Assembly: GCF_022701255.1 (NCBI RefSeq)
Contig: NZ_CP031705.1
Coordinates: 6,138,001 to 6,202,000 of the forward strand
Direction of reading: 5' to 3'
Length of the DNA: 64,000 bases
Origin: Microcoleus vaginatus HSN003
GTDB taxonomy: Bacteria; Cyanobacteriota; Cyanobacteriia; Cyanobacteriales; Microcoleaceae
Under the pieces are notes generated by a model that was not told the DNA's origin, did no database searches, and was given only the letters and a program-made list of their open reading frames with translations. Positions 27,285-35,515 of the stretch are shown one piece after another (within the stretch, counting starts at the first letter, position 1; each line of letters opens with the position of its first letter). Position numbers and translations under genes: made by a program.

Positions 27285-29237
27285 CTAAGCTGCCTCGGAT
27301 ATTTTCCGCGAAACAAACGGTACAGCTTGTCTGACTTCTTGCCGCAGCGGAATCTCGATCGAGAATTCCGTCCCCAATCCCGGTGTCGAATCGCAGCGCA
27401 GCGCACCCTTGTGCTTTTCTACGATAATTTTATAGCTGATTGACAGTCCCAATCCTGTCCCTTTTCCTACTGGTTTCGTCGTAAAGAATGGGTCAAACAG
27501 CCGTTTTTTGACATTTTCTGCCATACCGGGGCCGTTGTCAGATATCCGCACAATTATTTTGTCAGGCATTAAATATTCTGTGGTTATGGCGATCGCGATC
27601 GGATTGGCTTTCGCTATTTTGGGCCCGCGATCGAGGTTGTAACTCTCAAGGGCGTCGATCGCATTAGCCAGAATATTCATAAACACCTGATTTAATTGTC
27701 CGGCATAGCACTCTACTAAAGGTAAATTGCTGTAGTTTTTAACAATCTCGATCGGCGGGCGATCGCCTGTAGCTTTCAGGCGGCTTTGCAGAATTAGCAG
27801 AGTGCTGTCAATGCCTTCATGGATGTTAACAGGTTTCATTTCGCTTTCATCTAAGCGAGAGAAATTCCGCAAAGATTGGACGATTTGAACAATGCGATCT
27901 GCTCCTATTTTCATTGAGGACAGCAGTTGTGGCAAATCTTTCCTGAGAAACTCAAAGTCAACCTTTTCTAAATACTCTAAAATTTCCGCCGGAGGGTATA
28001 AATAGTGTTTTTGGTAGAGTTTTACCAACTCCAACAAATCGCTAGTATATGCGCTGGCGTGGTGGATATTGCCGTAAATAAAACTAATAGGATTGTTCAC
28101 TTCGTGGGCGACACCAGCGACTAATAAACCCAAACTAGACATTTTTTCCTGCTGAATTAGTTGACTTTGAGTTTGCTGCAACTCTTGCAAAGCTTGTTCT
28201 AGCCGTTGAGATTTAGCCGTGCGTTCTGCTGCTATTTTTTCAATGAGAGCGGTATAATTCCACAAGCTCATTAAATAAAGTGTCGCCGCCAAAGTTAAGA
28301 TTGTCCCAAAAATTAAAACAGTCAAAGAACGCCAAAATCTTAGAGGATTAATGTACTCTGGCGTTAGCCGCAGTTGCAGCAACCACCTGCGATTTTCAAT
28401 ATTGAGAATGCGGGTGCAACTGCTGCCATCCGGGCAGTAAGCTCTTTCCCCAATTTGGAGTTGATTTTTAATGTTTTCGTCGGTGACGATCCTTTTAGTC
28501 TTTGCTTCGTAAAAAGCGAGAAATCTTTCTGCTTCAGGAGCCATAGCATCTTGAAGATACACATTAACAAAGTTGAGTTGAGTTTCCTGTAAAGCAGACT
28601 TAACAATAGCATCAATGAGCAAAATTCCGAAAGCAAAACCTTTCAACTTTTCTGGATTTCTAGCAGGTAATTTTTGCGGCAATTCTGCGGTATCGCCAGC
28701 AGAGATTTGACTAAAAATTGGCAGAAAGACGAAGACGCTTGGTTGATTTTGTGAAGACCATTTTTGGCGGTCAGTCGCGATAATTTCTTGTCTTTGGGCT
28801 GCTTTTTCTAACGCTAGCTGATGGGCATTCAGATCTAAACCTAAATCTATTTCATCAGTCAGGAATTGCGGAGAGTCAGAAACACGGGGCAGCCAAGCGA
28901 TCGCCTTCAGGCTTGGATGGCGGTAGAGGGCAGAACCCAAAAATGTCTCCATTTCTGGTTTTTTAACGCCGTCAAATACGCTATAAAATGTTCCTGCTGC
29001 CCGAATTATTTCTAAATTCCCGCTAACATCTCTCTGAATGTCTGTAGCTATTTTGTCCAGCCGGTCTTGCAGTTCGGCTTGCATGGATTTGTATTCCCAA
29101 TTGTACGCGACTGAAGAGGCGATCGCAGACAGTCCCAATCCTGCACAAAGTGTTAATCCTGCCTGGAGGTAACGGCGATAACTAAGTAAAGTGCTAGTTG
29201 CTAAATTCTTGAATTTGTTAGCAGTCATATTCTTCAC
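27285..29237 (-). CDS. Membrane-bound CHASE-domain sensor histidine kinase
   Basis: 650 residues. Membrane segment about 24-45, periplasmic CHASE domain (about 75-300, with ..RAAGTFYSVFDGV and FLGSALYRHPSLKAIAWLPRV), second membrane segment about 308-330, coiled coil, then HisKA with GVAHEVNNPISFIYGN near 380. The HATPase has NILANAIDA, DNGPGM and GKGTGLGLS. CHASE domains sense small extracellular ligands. It lies between cysE and cysA on the same strand; a role in sulfur sensing is possible but unproved. The kinase core closely resembles the other two histidine kinases in the window. Confidence 0.92.
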   Translation of the reverse strand: MKNMTANKFKNLATSTLLSYRRYLQAGLTLCAGLGLSAIASSVAYNWEYKSMQAELQDRLDKIATDIQRDVSGNLEIIRAAGTFYSVFDGVKKPEMETFLGSALYRHPSLKAIAWLPRVSDSPQFLTDEIDLGLDLNAHQLALEKAAQRQEIIATDRQKWSSQNQPSVFVFLPIFSQISAGDTAELPQKLPARNPEKLKGFAFGILLIDAIVKSALQETQLNFVNVYLQDAMAPEAERFLAFYEAKTKRIVTDENIKNQLQIGERAYCPDGSSCTRILNIENRRWLLQLRLTPEYINPLRFWRSLTVLIFGTILTLAATLYLMSLWNYTALIEKIAAERTAKSQRLEQALQELQQTQSQLIQQEKMSSLGLLVAGVAHEVNNPISFIYGNIHHASAYTSDLLELVKLYQKHYLYPPAEILEYLEKVDFEFLRKDLPQLLSSMKIGADRIVQIVQSLRNFSRLDESEMKPVNIHEGIDSTLLILQSRLKATGDRPPIEIVKNYSNLPLVECYAGQLNQVFMNILANAIDALESYNLDRGPKIAKANPIAIAITTEYLMPDKIIVRISDNGPGMAENVKKRLFDPFFTTKPVGKGTGLGLSISYKIIVEKHKGALRCDSTPGLGTEFSIEIPLRQEVRQAVPFVSRKISEAA

Positions 29238-29254
29238 CTATCTTTTTTCTAGTT

Positions 29255-29386
29255 CTCGTTCCCAGCCTCTGCCTGGGATTTCTCGTTTTTCTCGTTCTCA
29301 GGCTCTGCCTGGGAATGAATTTCAGGAGGCTCTACCTCCGGTTTGGAGCCACGAGACAGCATTACCAGGCACGAGCCTGGTAACGA
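29255..29386 (+). repeat. Cluster of dispersed palindromic repeats
   Basis: Two and a half copies of an element built on CAGGCTCTGCCTGGGAAYG followed by AGGCTCTRCCTC, each able to form a hairpin, in the gap between cysA and the CHASE kinase. The same element occurs inside the LpxB-like gene at 41879-41927. Confidence 0.75.
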
Positions 29387-29448
29387 TGTGGGAGCAGTGT
29401 TTTGTAGAAGCGTCCGGATAGTATTTTGAGTAAGATGCAGTCGCTGAT

Positions 29449-30480
29449 TTAAATTGAATAAGCAGGGAAAGTCATCGCGTGTTTGGGCTTGACGTAAACG
29501 TGCTGATCGCGCGTTAACTGTAGAGAATCGAAGCGCTCGCGACTCACGTAAGCTGTTACTACCTGCTGCGATTCTAACACTAACTCGGTTTGTATTTCCC
29601 GCCCTAAATGAATGATGCGACTGACTTTTGCTAATGAAAAACCAGACTCCGGCTTAGTTTTAATTTCCACGTCGTGGGGGCGCAAAAACACTACGTCCGA
29701 ATGAGCGGCGCCATTATGGCGAGCCGTTGTGGCGTTGCTGGCGAACAAACCCGCAGCATTCGACAGCACATTTACAGGCCCAATAAAACTCATCACAAAA
29801 GCTGTTGCCGGTTTGTCGTAAATTTCAGCAGGAGTGCCAACTTGTTCAACTCTACCTTTGTTCATCACCACAATTTCATCGGCTACTTCCATAGCTTCTT
29901 CTTGGTCGTGAGTCACAAAAACTGTGGTGATGTTAACTTCTTTGTGAAGGTTGTGCAGCCACGATCGCAATTCTTTGCGGACTTTAGCATCTAATGCTCC
30001 AAAAGGTTCGTCTAACAGCAGCACTTTTGGTTGAACTGCTAGAGCTCTGGCCAAAGCAACCCGCTGCCGCTGGCCCCCAGAAAGTTGGGAAGGATAGCGA
30101 TCGCCCAAACCTGTCAACTGCACTAACTCCAAAAGTTCATCAACCCGCCTCCTAATAGAGCCTTTAGGAACTTTGCGAATTTCCATAGCAAAAGCAATAT
30201 TTTTCCGAATAGTCATGTGTTTGAACAAAGCGTAGTGCTGAAACACAAAACCGATATGCCGTTCCTGCACCGACTGATGAGTAGCATCCTCCCCGATCAG
30301 GTAAATGTGACCGCTGTCGGGCGGTTCGAGTCCCGCAATCATCCTCAGCAGAGTCGATTTCCCGGAACCGGAAGGCCCTAACAGCGCGACTAAAGATCCC
30401 CTTTTAATTTGCAAATTCACGTTGTCAATTGCGTGGAAGGAGCCGAAGTGTTTCGATACGTTCTGAACTGTAATGCTCAT
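29449..30480 (-). CDS. cysA: Sulfate/thiosulfate ABC transporter ATP-binding protein
   Basis: 343 residues. Walker A GPSGSGKST, signature LSGGQRQRVALARAL, Walker B VLLLDEPFGALD, the switch His in FVTHDQ, and a C-terminal regulatory TOBE-like domain (VVFLRPHDVEI...). This is the CysA type of importer ATPase. The permeases CysT/CysW and a binding protein are not in the window, so it works with subunits encoded elsewhere. The neighbourhood (cysE, cysK, tauE) supports sulfate over molybdate or spermidine. Confidence 0.9.
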   Translation of the reverse strand: MSITVQNVSKHFGSFHAIDNVNLQIKRGSLVALLGPSGSGKSTLLRMIAGLEPPDSGHIYLIGEDATHQSVQERHIGFVFQHYALFKHMTIRKNIAFAMEIRKVPKGSIRRRVDELLELVQLTGLGDRYPSQLSGGQRQRVALARALAVQPKVLLLDEPFGALDAKVRKELRSWLHNLHKEVNITTVFVTHDQEEAMEVADEIVVMNKGRVEQVGTPAEIYDKPATAFVMSFIGPVNVLSNAAGLFASNATTARHNGAAHSDVVFLRPHDVEIKTKPESGFSLAKVSRIIHLGREIQTELVLESQQVVTAYVSRERFDSLQLTRDQHVYVKPKHAMTFPAYSI

Positions 30481-30529
30481 GAGTTTATTTACCTATTTTA
30501 GGAGTTAAGGAAGGAAACTCCGCTTAGCT

Positions 30530-30571
30530 GACCGAGTTACAGTAGTATATCCTGAAAAAAATATTTTGCAA
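30530..30571 (-). promoter_or_regulatory. cysA promoter with the shared sulfur-gene motif
   Basis: In gene orientation: -35 TTGCAA (30566-30571), 16-nt spacer, -10 TATACT (30544-30549), with the motif (plus strand GACCGAGTTACAGTAGT, 30530-30546) overlapping the -10 and the likely start site. Binding there would be expected to repress. It matches the cysE upstream motif at all but one of 17 positions. Confidence 0.5.
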
Positions 30572-30997
30572 CACCTGTAACTTTTTGTATTGTATTTCTA
30601 GCCCTCCTGATGGGGACTGGGCTTCAAAGTTGACGCTTGCGGGCCCGAAGAGTTAACCCGCAAGCGTTTCCAGATGTGGGATTATCGGTGGCGTGCGATC
30701 GTCCGAAAATAAGCAATGCTGAAAATACGCAGAAACCGGGTTTGATGGACGAAAATACTGCATCAAAACCTTTAAAACCTTTAATCCCCCTAAAAAACCC
30801 GGTTTCTTTGCTGTCAATCTATATTTTACGGCTGCCGACAATTCCCCCACTCCCGGTGATATTGAAGATTTCAGGTAGGAATTGCTCACTCTGAGCTGCG
30901 ATCGCACACAATTTAGATCACAATAGTTAGTTCAGAAGCCAGCCAGCTTCAGCTTTGAGAAACTGACAGAATAGTAAATTCTAACCAGAACACCACT
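30572..30997. other. Intergenic region with inverted repeats, upstream of gltD
   Basis: Contains a perfect 11-bp inverted repeat ACGCTTGCGGG/CCCGCAAGCGT with a 13-nt loop (30633-30667). Two oppositely placed AAACCGGGTTT-type blocks lie around 30735 and 30795, the same sequence as in the hairpin at 42928. No gene or clear NtcA site was seen. Confidence 0.5.
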
Positions 30998-32482
30998 ATG
31001 GGAAAACCAACAGGCTTTATTGAATTCTTGCGCGAATTGCCCTCCGAACTCTCACCAGTCGAGAGAGTCCACAACTGGGACGAATTTCACCTGCCAATGG
31101 ATGAGGACAAACTCCGCACCCAAGGCTCGCGCTGCATGGATTGCGGCATTCCGTTTTGCCACACGGGCACAATTATTAGCGGCATGGCAAGCGGCTGCCC
31201 GATATACAACCTCATCCCCGAATGGAACGACCTCGTATATCGCGGACTCTGGAAAGAAGCCCTAGACAGACTCCATAAAACCAACAACTTCCCCGAATTC
31301 ACCGGCCGCGTCTGTCCCGCACCCTGCGAAGGCGCTTGCGTGCTCGGCATCACCAACCCGCCGGTGACGATTAAAAATATCGAAGCCGCAATTATCGATA
31401 AAGGCTGGGATGAAGGCTGGGTTACTGCCGAACCGCCAGCCAAACGCACCGGCAAAAAAATCGCCGTCATCGGTTCCGGGCCCGCCGGTTTGTCCGCCGC
31501 CGCCCAACTCAACAAAGCCGGTCATTGGGTAACAGTATACGAAAGAGCCGATCGACCAGGCGGCCTGCTAATGTATGGCATCCCCAACATGAAGCTAGAC
31601 AAAGAACAAGTCGTGATGCGCCGCCTGAAAGTCCTCGAAGACGAAGGCGTGACATTCGTCTGCAACACCGAAGTCGGCAAAGACTTACCAGCCGAACAAC
31701 TGCTAAAAGAATACGACTCAGTTGTGCTCTGTACCGGCGCCACCAAACCCCGCGACTTGGGCATCGAAGGCCGGGAATTAAAAGGCATCCACTTCGCAAT
31801 GGACTTTTTAACTGCCAACACCAAAGCAGTTTTAGACAAGAGCACAAACGATAACTTCATCTCCGCCGAAGGCAAAGATATCGTGATCATCGGCGGCGGC
31901 GACACCGGCACCGACTGCGTGGGCACCTCCATCCGCCACGGCTGCAAAAGCCTGGTACAGCTTGAAATCCTGCCCAAACCGCCCTCCGAACGCGCCGCCA
32001 ACAATCCCTGGCCGGAATGGCCAAAAGTCTACCGCCTCGACTACGGCCAAGAAGAAGCCGCAGCCAAATTCGGCGACGACCCCCGCGGCTATCTCACCAC
32101 GGCGACAAAGTTCGAGGGCGACGAAAACGGCAATGTCAAAGCCGTGCACACCGTTGAGGTGGAGTGGGCGAAAAACGAGAAAGGGCAGTTTATTCCGAAT
32201 CACATCCCGGGCACGGAAAAAGTGTTGCCGGCACAGCTTGTATTGCTAGCGATGGGCTTCCTGGGCCCGGAACAGCCGTTGCTGGATGCGCTGGGATTGG
32301 AACGGGACGCGCGCAGCAATGTGAAAGCCGAGCACGAAAAATATACAACCAGCATTCCCGGAGTTTTCGCGGCTGGTGACTGTCGCCGGGGACAAAGTTT
32401 GGTGGTTTGGGCGATTAATGAAGGGCGCGGCGTGGCCCGGGAGTGCGACCTTTATCTGATGGGGAGCACTGATTTGCCTTAG
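30998..32482 (+). CDS. gltD: Glutamate synthase small subunit / NAD(P)H-dependent GltD
   Basis: 494 residues, normal for GltD. It passes electrons from NAD(P)H through FAD and Fe-S centres to the large glutamate synthase subunit. The N-terminal cysteines (CMDCGIPFCHTG, GCPIYN, RVCPAPCEGACVLG) bind the clusters, GSGPAGLSAAAQL near 157 binds FAD and GGGDTGTDC near 298 binds NAD(P)H; the C-terminal FAAGDCRRGQSLVVWAINEGR is typical. gltB is not adjacent. The gene is noticeably GC-rich compared with its surroundings. Confidence 0.95.
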   Translation: MGKPTGFIEFLRELPSELSPVERVHNWDEFHLPMDEDKLRTQGSRCMDCGIPFCHTGTIISGMASGCPIYNLIPEWNDLVYRGLWKEALDRLHKTNNFPEFTGRVCPAPCEGACVLGITNPPVTIKNIEAAIIDKGWDEGWVTAEPPAKRTGKKIAVIGSGPAGLSAAAQLNKAGHWVTVYERADRPGGLLMYGIPNMKLDKEQVVMRRLKVLEDEGVTFVCNTEVGKDLPAEQLLKEYDSVVLCTGATKPRDLGIEGRELKGIHFAMDFLTANTKAVLDKSTNDNFISAEGKDIVIIGGGDTGTDCVGTSIRHGCKSLVQLEILPKPPSERAANNPWPEWPKVYRLDYGQEEAAAKFGDDPRGYLTTATKFEGDENGNVKAVHTVEVEWAKNEKGQFIPNHIPGTEKVLPAQLVLLAMGFLGPEQPLLDALGLERDARSNVKAEHEKYTTSIPGVFAAGDCRRGQSLVVWAINEGRGVARECDLYLMGSTDLP

Positions 32483-32489
32483 TCGCCCA

Positions 32490-32777
32490 AGCGGGGGCGG
32501 GTTTATTAGATTGTTGGTTTCTAACATAAATGGTTGGTAAAATCCGCCCCTACGATCGGCTGTAGGGGCGGGTTTTACCAACAATATTTGATGAATACAA
32601 ACAATCTCTAAAAACCCGCTCCCACCCAACCAATAACCCAGATTAACCTGATGTTCGATCGCATAAAAAAAATGTAGATTCGGATTTACCGCCCAAGCGG
32701 GGCGGGTTTATTATATTGTTTTTTTTTAGGCATAGAGGGTTGGTGAAACCCGCCCCTACAAATCGATCGACATAATA
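32490..32777. repeat. Diverged 208-bp-family palindromic repeat units downstream of gltD
   Basis: About 1.4 diverged units of the repeat that forms the array at 34800-35515: paired G-rich blocks (GGGGCGGGTTT) and C-rich blocks (AAACCCGCCCC) that can fold back. They lie directly next to the RAYT gene. Confidence 0.85.
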
Positions 32778-33386
32778 TTACAGGACAATCGACTGTATAT
32801 AAGATTTGCCATTCCATTGGACTGTCAGCGGAGTAGATTCATTAATTTTGACTGAATTATGAGGATACAATTCATCTTTTCCCCACAACAAAGGATTATT
32901 AACAATATATTCACGAATGGCAACTAATGATTCTTCATTGCGGATGATATGTTCGTAATAACCCCGCTGCCACACCGATATGCCTGTCAAATATCGCATT
33001 TGGTTAATTCGCCGGCCCGAAGATGTTTTTAAACCCCGCACAATTTCCGACAAAGGATGAATTTTTGATTTTCTCAGCCCCAATTTATCAAATTCTGTAT
33101 AATTTGTTTCTGGGCTGCATTTCAAAAAAATAATTCCGTGTACGTGATTTGGCATCACAATAAAATTGTCTACGGCTACGTTTTGGTAACGTTTGGGAAG
33201 AAGGCTCCAATTGAATAAAACAGTTTTACCATAGGGACTCAATTGCATTTTATCATTAATAACTTCGCCGAATAAACATTCGCGCTGCCAACTGCAAATA
33301 GTGATAAAATACGCACCGGGAGTCCTATAATCATATCCTGGCAGGCGAATTGAGCGGCGGTGGTGTTTGTTGCGATCGTATTTCAT
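32778..33386 (-). CDS. REP-associated tyrosine transposase (RAYT, Y1/IS200-like)
   Basis: 202 residues from ATG 33386 (MKYDRNKHHRRSIRLPGYDY). The open frame extends to 33455, but that part is translated palindromic repeat and is rejected. Features are YDYRTPGAYFITICSWQRECLFG, the HUH motif in VMPNHVHGIIF, and the catalytic Tyr region WQRGYYEHIIRNEESL. RAYTs are single-copy relatives of IS200/IS605 transposases that act on flanking REP palindromes; here such palindromes lie on both sides. Probably the maker of the array at 34800-35515. Confidence 0.9.
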   Translation of the reverse strand: MKYDRNKHHRRSIRLPGYDYRTPGAYFITICSWQRECLFGEVINDKMQLSPYGKTVLFNWSLLPKRYQNVAVDNFIVMPNHVHGIIFLKCSPETNYTEFDKLGLRKSKIHPLSEIVRGLKTSSGRRINQMRYLTGISVWQRGYYEHIIRNEESLVAIREYIVNNPLLWGKDELYPHNSVKINESTPLTVQWNGKSYIQSIVL

Positions 33387-33495
33387 AATTTTGTTCCCAT
33401 AAAACATTTGTTCCTGGGGCGGGGGCGGGTTTATTATATTGTTAGTTTCCGGCATAGATGGTTGGTGAAACCCGCCCCTACGATGGGCCTGTAGG
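33387..33495. repeat. Half unit of the 208-bp repeat between RAYT and the ISAs1 element
   Basis: Contains the G-rich block, the GGCATAGATGGTTGG stretch and the C-rich block of the 208-bp unit. It ends in CCTACGATGGGCCTGTAGG (33477-33495), which reappears right after the IS at 34800-34818. Confidence 0.85.
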
Positions 33496-34799
33496 CAGGG
33501 TGGATTTATTGTCGAAAAATTAAATCAAGGAAGTGGACTATTTACTGGCGCGAGCGCGAAGTATTTAACTGGTTTGTCACGGGTCAAAAAACCGAAAAGC
33601 AACTCGCTAATATTTTCAATTTGGTTAGCCATTAATCTTAAAGCTTGGGGGAGAGTATTCGTACCACTCATCCTCGCTAGAGACACTAAAAATTGCCTGA
33701 CCATTGCCCAATTAGCGGGTGCATTGCCGCCGCGATGAATACAGTTATCCTCATTTAACGTCACATCTTTAACCCAATGCAGTTGATTCTCAATTAACCA
33801 GTGTCCTCGAATTGCGTCGGAAAATTGACGGGCTGACCAATCCAAACTACTTAAATAATAGTGTGATTCGTTAAAATCTACCAATCGGCGACGACTTTTT
33901 TTGCCTTGCCATCGCAGGCCTGTTCTGACGATCGCAATTATGTATTTGGCACCCGCCCACAGAGGTAATAATTGAGCCGGTATGGGGTAAATTGTGGTAC
34001 TGCGAGTTGTGGTACGTCCATGTAACTGTTCTGAGGCTTGAAGGGAGTCGCTCGCATTTGTCGATTTGACTAATTCTTGGGCGGCCTTAAACAAACTTGA
34101 TTGATTTTTTTTGATGGTAACTATGTAGTCATTACCACCATCAATAATTAAGGCCAGCGTTTTTTTTTGACAATGCAGCGCATCCGCTGTAATTACTATC
34201 TGACAACCAGAGAGTTCTCTAATGAGTTCTTCCACAATTTCAATTTCACTCCTGTGTTGATTTTCCATGACTTTATGTCGGACAACCCAGCCGCGATCGT
34301 GACTGTAGACAGAAACCATGCTCACAAAGTTTTGGTAAGAGCTATTTCCACCTACCGAGGTGCTTTTAATGCTTTTACCATCAATTGCCATCAATTCTCC
34401 TGGGGCGATCGGTAAGTTCTGTTGCGCCCATCTATTAAAAAGGACGGCAATTATCTCAAAATCTAATGAGTGAATTATGTTTCTAAAAGTCGAGTGGGAT
34501 GGGAAGCGAATATCTGATGGAAGGTCGAACAGTTTTATGAGAGTTGCGCGATGATTTTTGGTAAAATCCACCAAGGGTTTATACCCCCAATATCCCGTAC
34601 AACTGCCCAATAAAATTATCGTCAGTATCAGCCATAAAGGATGTCTGATTCCTCGTGGCTTTCGGTGGTCTGGTACTGCAATAATAGCTTCAATTAAATT
34701 CATTATGCTATGCACAGAGTAAGGATAGTCTGAGTTCGCGGGTCGCTTCCGATCGCCCGTTCTATTATATAATCATCCGGTCACAATTAATCCACCCTG
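33496..34799 (-). mobile_element. ISAs1-family insertion sequence (about 1304 bp)
   Basis: Ends are CAGGGTGGATTTATTGT on the left and, reversed, CAGGGTGGATTAATTGT on the right (one mismatch in 17). It inserted into a 208-bp repeat unit. The flanking direct repeat is 19 bp (15 if the element is taken to begin with GG), longer than the 8-10 bp usual for the family. Confidence 0.85.
33525..34703 (-). CDS. ISAs1-family transposase
   Basis: 392 residues from ATG 34703 (MNLIEAIIAVPDHRKPRGIRH); an ATG four codons upstream is possible. It has the ISAs1-type N-terminus with LILTIILLGSCTGY, first Asp in MAIDGKSIKST, second in VITADALHCQKKT, and the RGHWLIENQLHWVKDVTLNEDNC block with the catalytic Glu. 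Full length and apparently intact. Confidence 0.94.
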   Translation of the reverse strand: MNLIEAIIAVPDHRKPRGIRHPLWLILTIILLGSCTGYWGYKPLVDFTKNHRATLIKLFDLPSDIRFPSHSTFRNIIHSLDFEIIAVLFNRWAQQNLPIAPGELMAIDGKSIKSTSVGGNSSYQNFVSMVSVYSHDRGWVVRHKVMENQHRSEIEIVEELIRELSGCQIVITADALHCQKKTLALIIDGGNDYIVTIKKNQSSLFKAAQELVKSTNASDSLQASEQLHGRTTTRSTTIYPIPAQLLPLWAGAKYIIAIVRTGLRWQGKKSRRRLVDFNESHYYLSSLDWSARQFSDAIRGHWLIENQLHWVKDVTLNEDNCIHRGGNAPANWAMVRQFLVSLARMSGTNTLPQALRLMANQIENISELLFGFLTRDKPVKYFALAPVNSPLP

Positions 34800-35515
34800 C
34801 CTACGATGGGCCTGTAGGGGCGGGTTTTATAGATAATATTTGAGGCTGACAAACAATCTATAAAAACCCGCCCCCACCCAACCCATAACCCAATTTAACC
34901 TGATTTTCGCTCGCATTCAAAAAAATCTAGATTCGGATTTGTCGCCCAAGCGGGGGCGGGTTTATTATATTGTTGGTTTCCGGCATAGATGGTTGGTGAA
35001 ACCCGCCCCTACGATGGGCCTGTAGAGGCGGGTTTTATAGATAATATTTGAGGCTGACAAACAATCTATAAAAACCCGCCCCCACCCAACCCATAACCCA
35101 ATTTAACCTGATTTTCGCTCGCATTCAAAAAAATCTACATTCGGATTTGTCGCCCAAGCGGGGGCGGGTTTATTATATTGTTGGTTTCCGGCATAGATGG
35201 TTGGTGAAACCCGCCCGTACGATGGGCCTGTAGGGGCGGGTTTTACCAACAATATTTGAGGCTCACACACCATCTATATAAACCCGCCCCCACCCAACCC
35301 ATAACCCAATTTAACTTGATTTTCGCTCGCATTCAAAAAAATCTACATTCGGATTTGTCGCCCAAGCGGGGGCGGGTTTATTATATTGTTGGTTTCCGGC
35401 ATAGATGGTTGGTAAAACCCGCCCCTACGATGGGCCTGTAGGGGCGGGTTTTACCAACAATATTTGAGGCTGACAAACAATCTATATAAACCCGCCCCCA
35501 CCCAACCAATAACCC
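34800..35515. repeat. Tandem array of a 208-bp palindrome-bearing repeat
   Basis: About 3.4 head-to-tail units; the landmark ACGATGGGCC occurs at 34803, 35011, 35219 and 35427, exactly 208 bp apart. Each unit carries two opposed pairs of GGGGCGGGTTT and AAACCCGCCCC, so a transcript would form two strong hairpins per unit. The array stops at the last codon of priA. It has no spacers of CRISPR type. Confidence 0.95.

Noticed and set aside
31087..32203. Several long reverse-strand open frames inside gltD
   Set aside because: gltD is unusually GC-rich, which keeps other frames open; the gltD frame has all expected motifs.
33387..33455. N-terminal extension of the RAYT protein (MPETNNIINPPPP)
   Set aside because: This is translated palindromic repeat sequence; the family start fits the ATG at 33386.
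34800..35515. Possible CRISPR array
   Set aside because: The repeating unit is 208 bp, the whole unit is conserved and there are no variable spacers or cas genes; it is a tandem repeat family linked to the RAYT gene.
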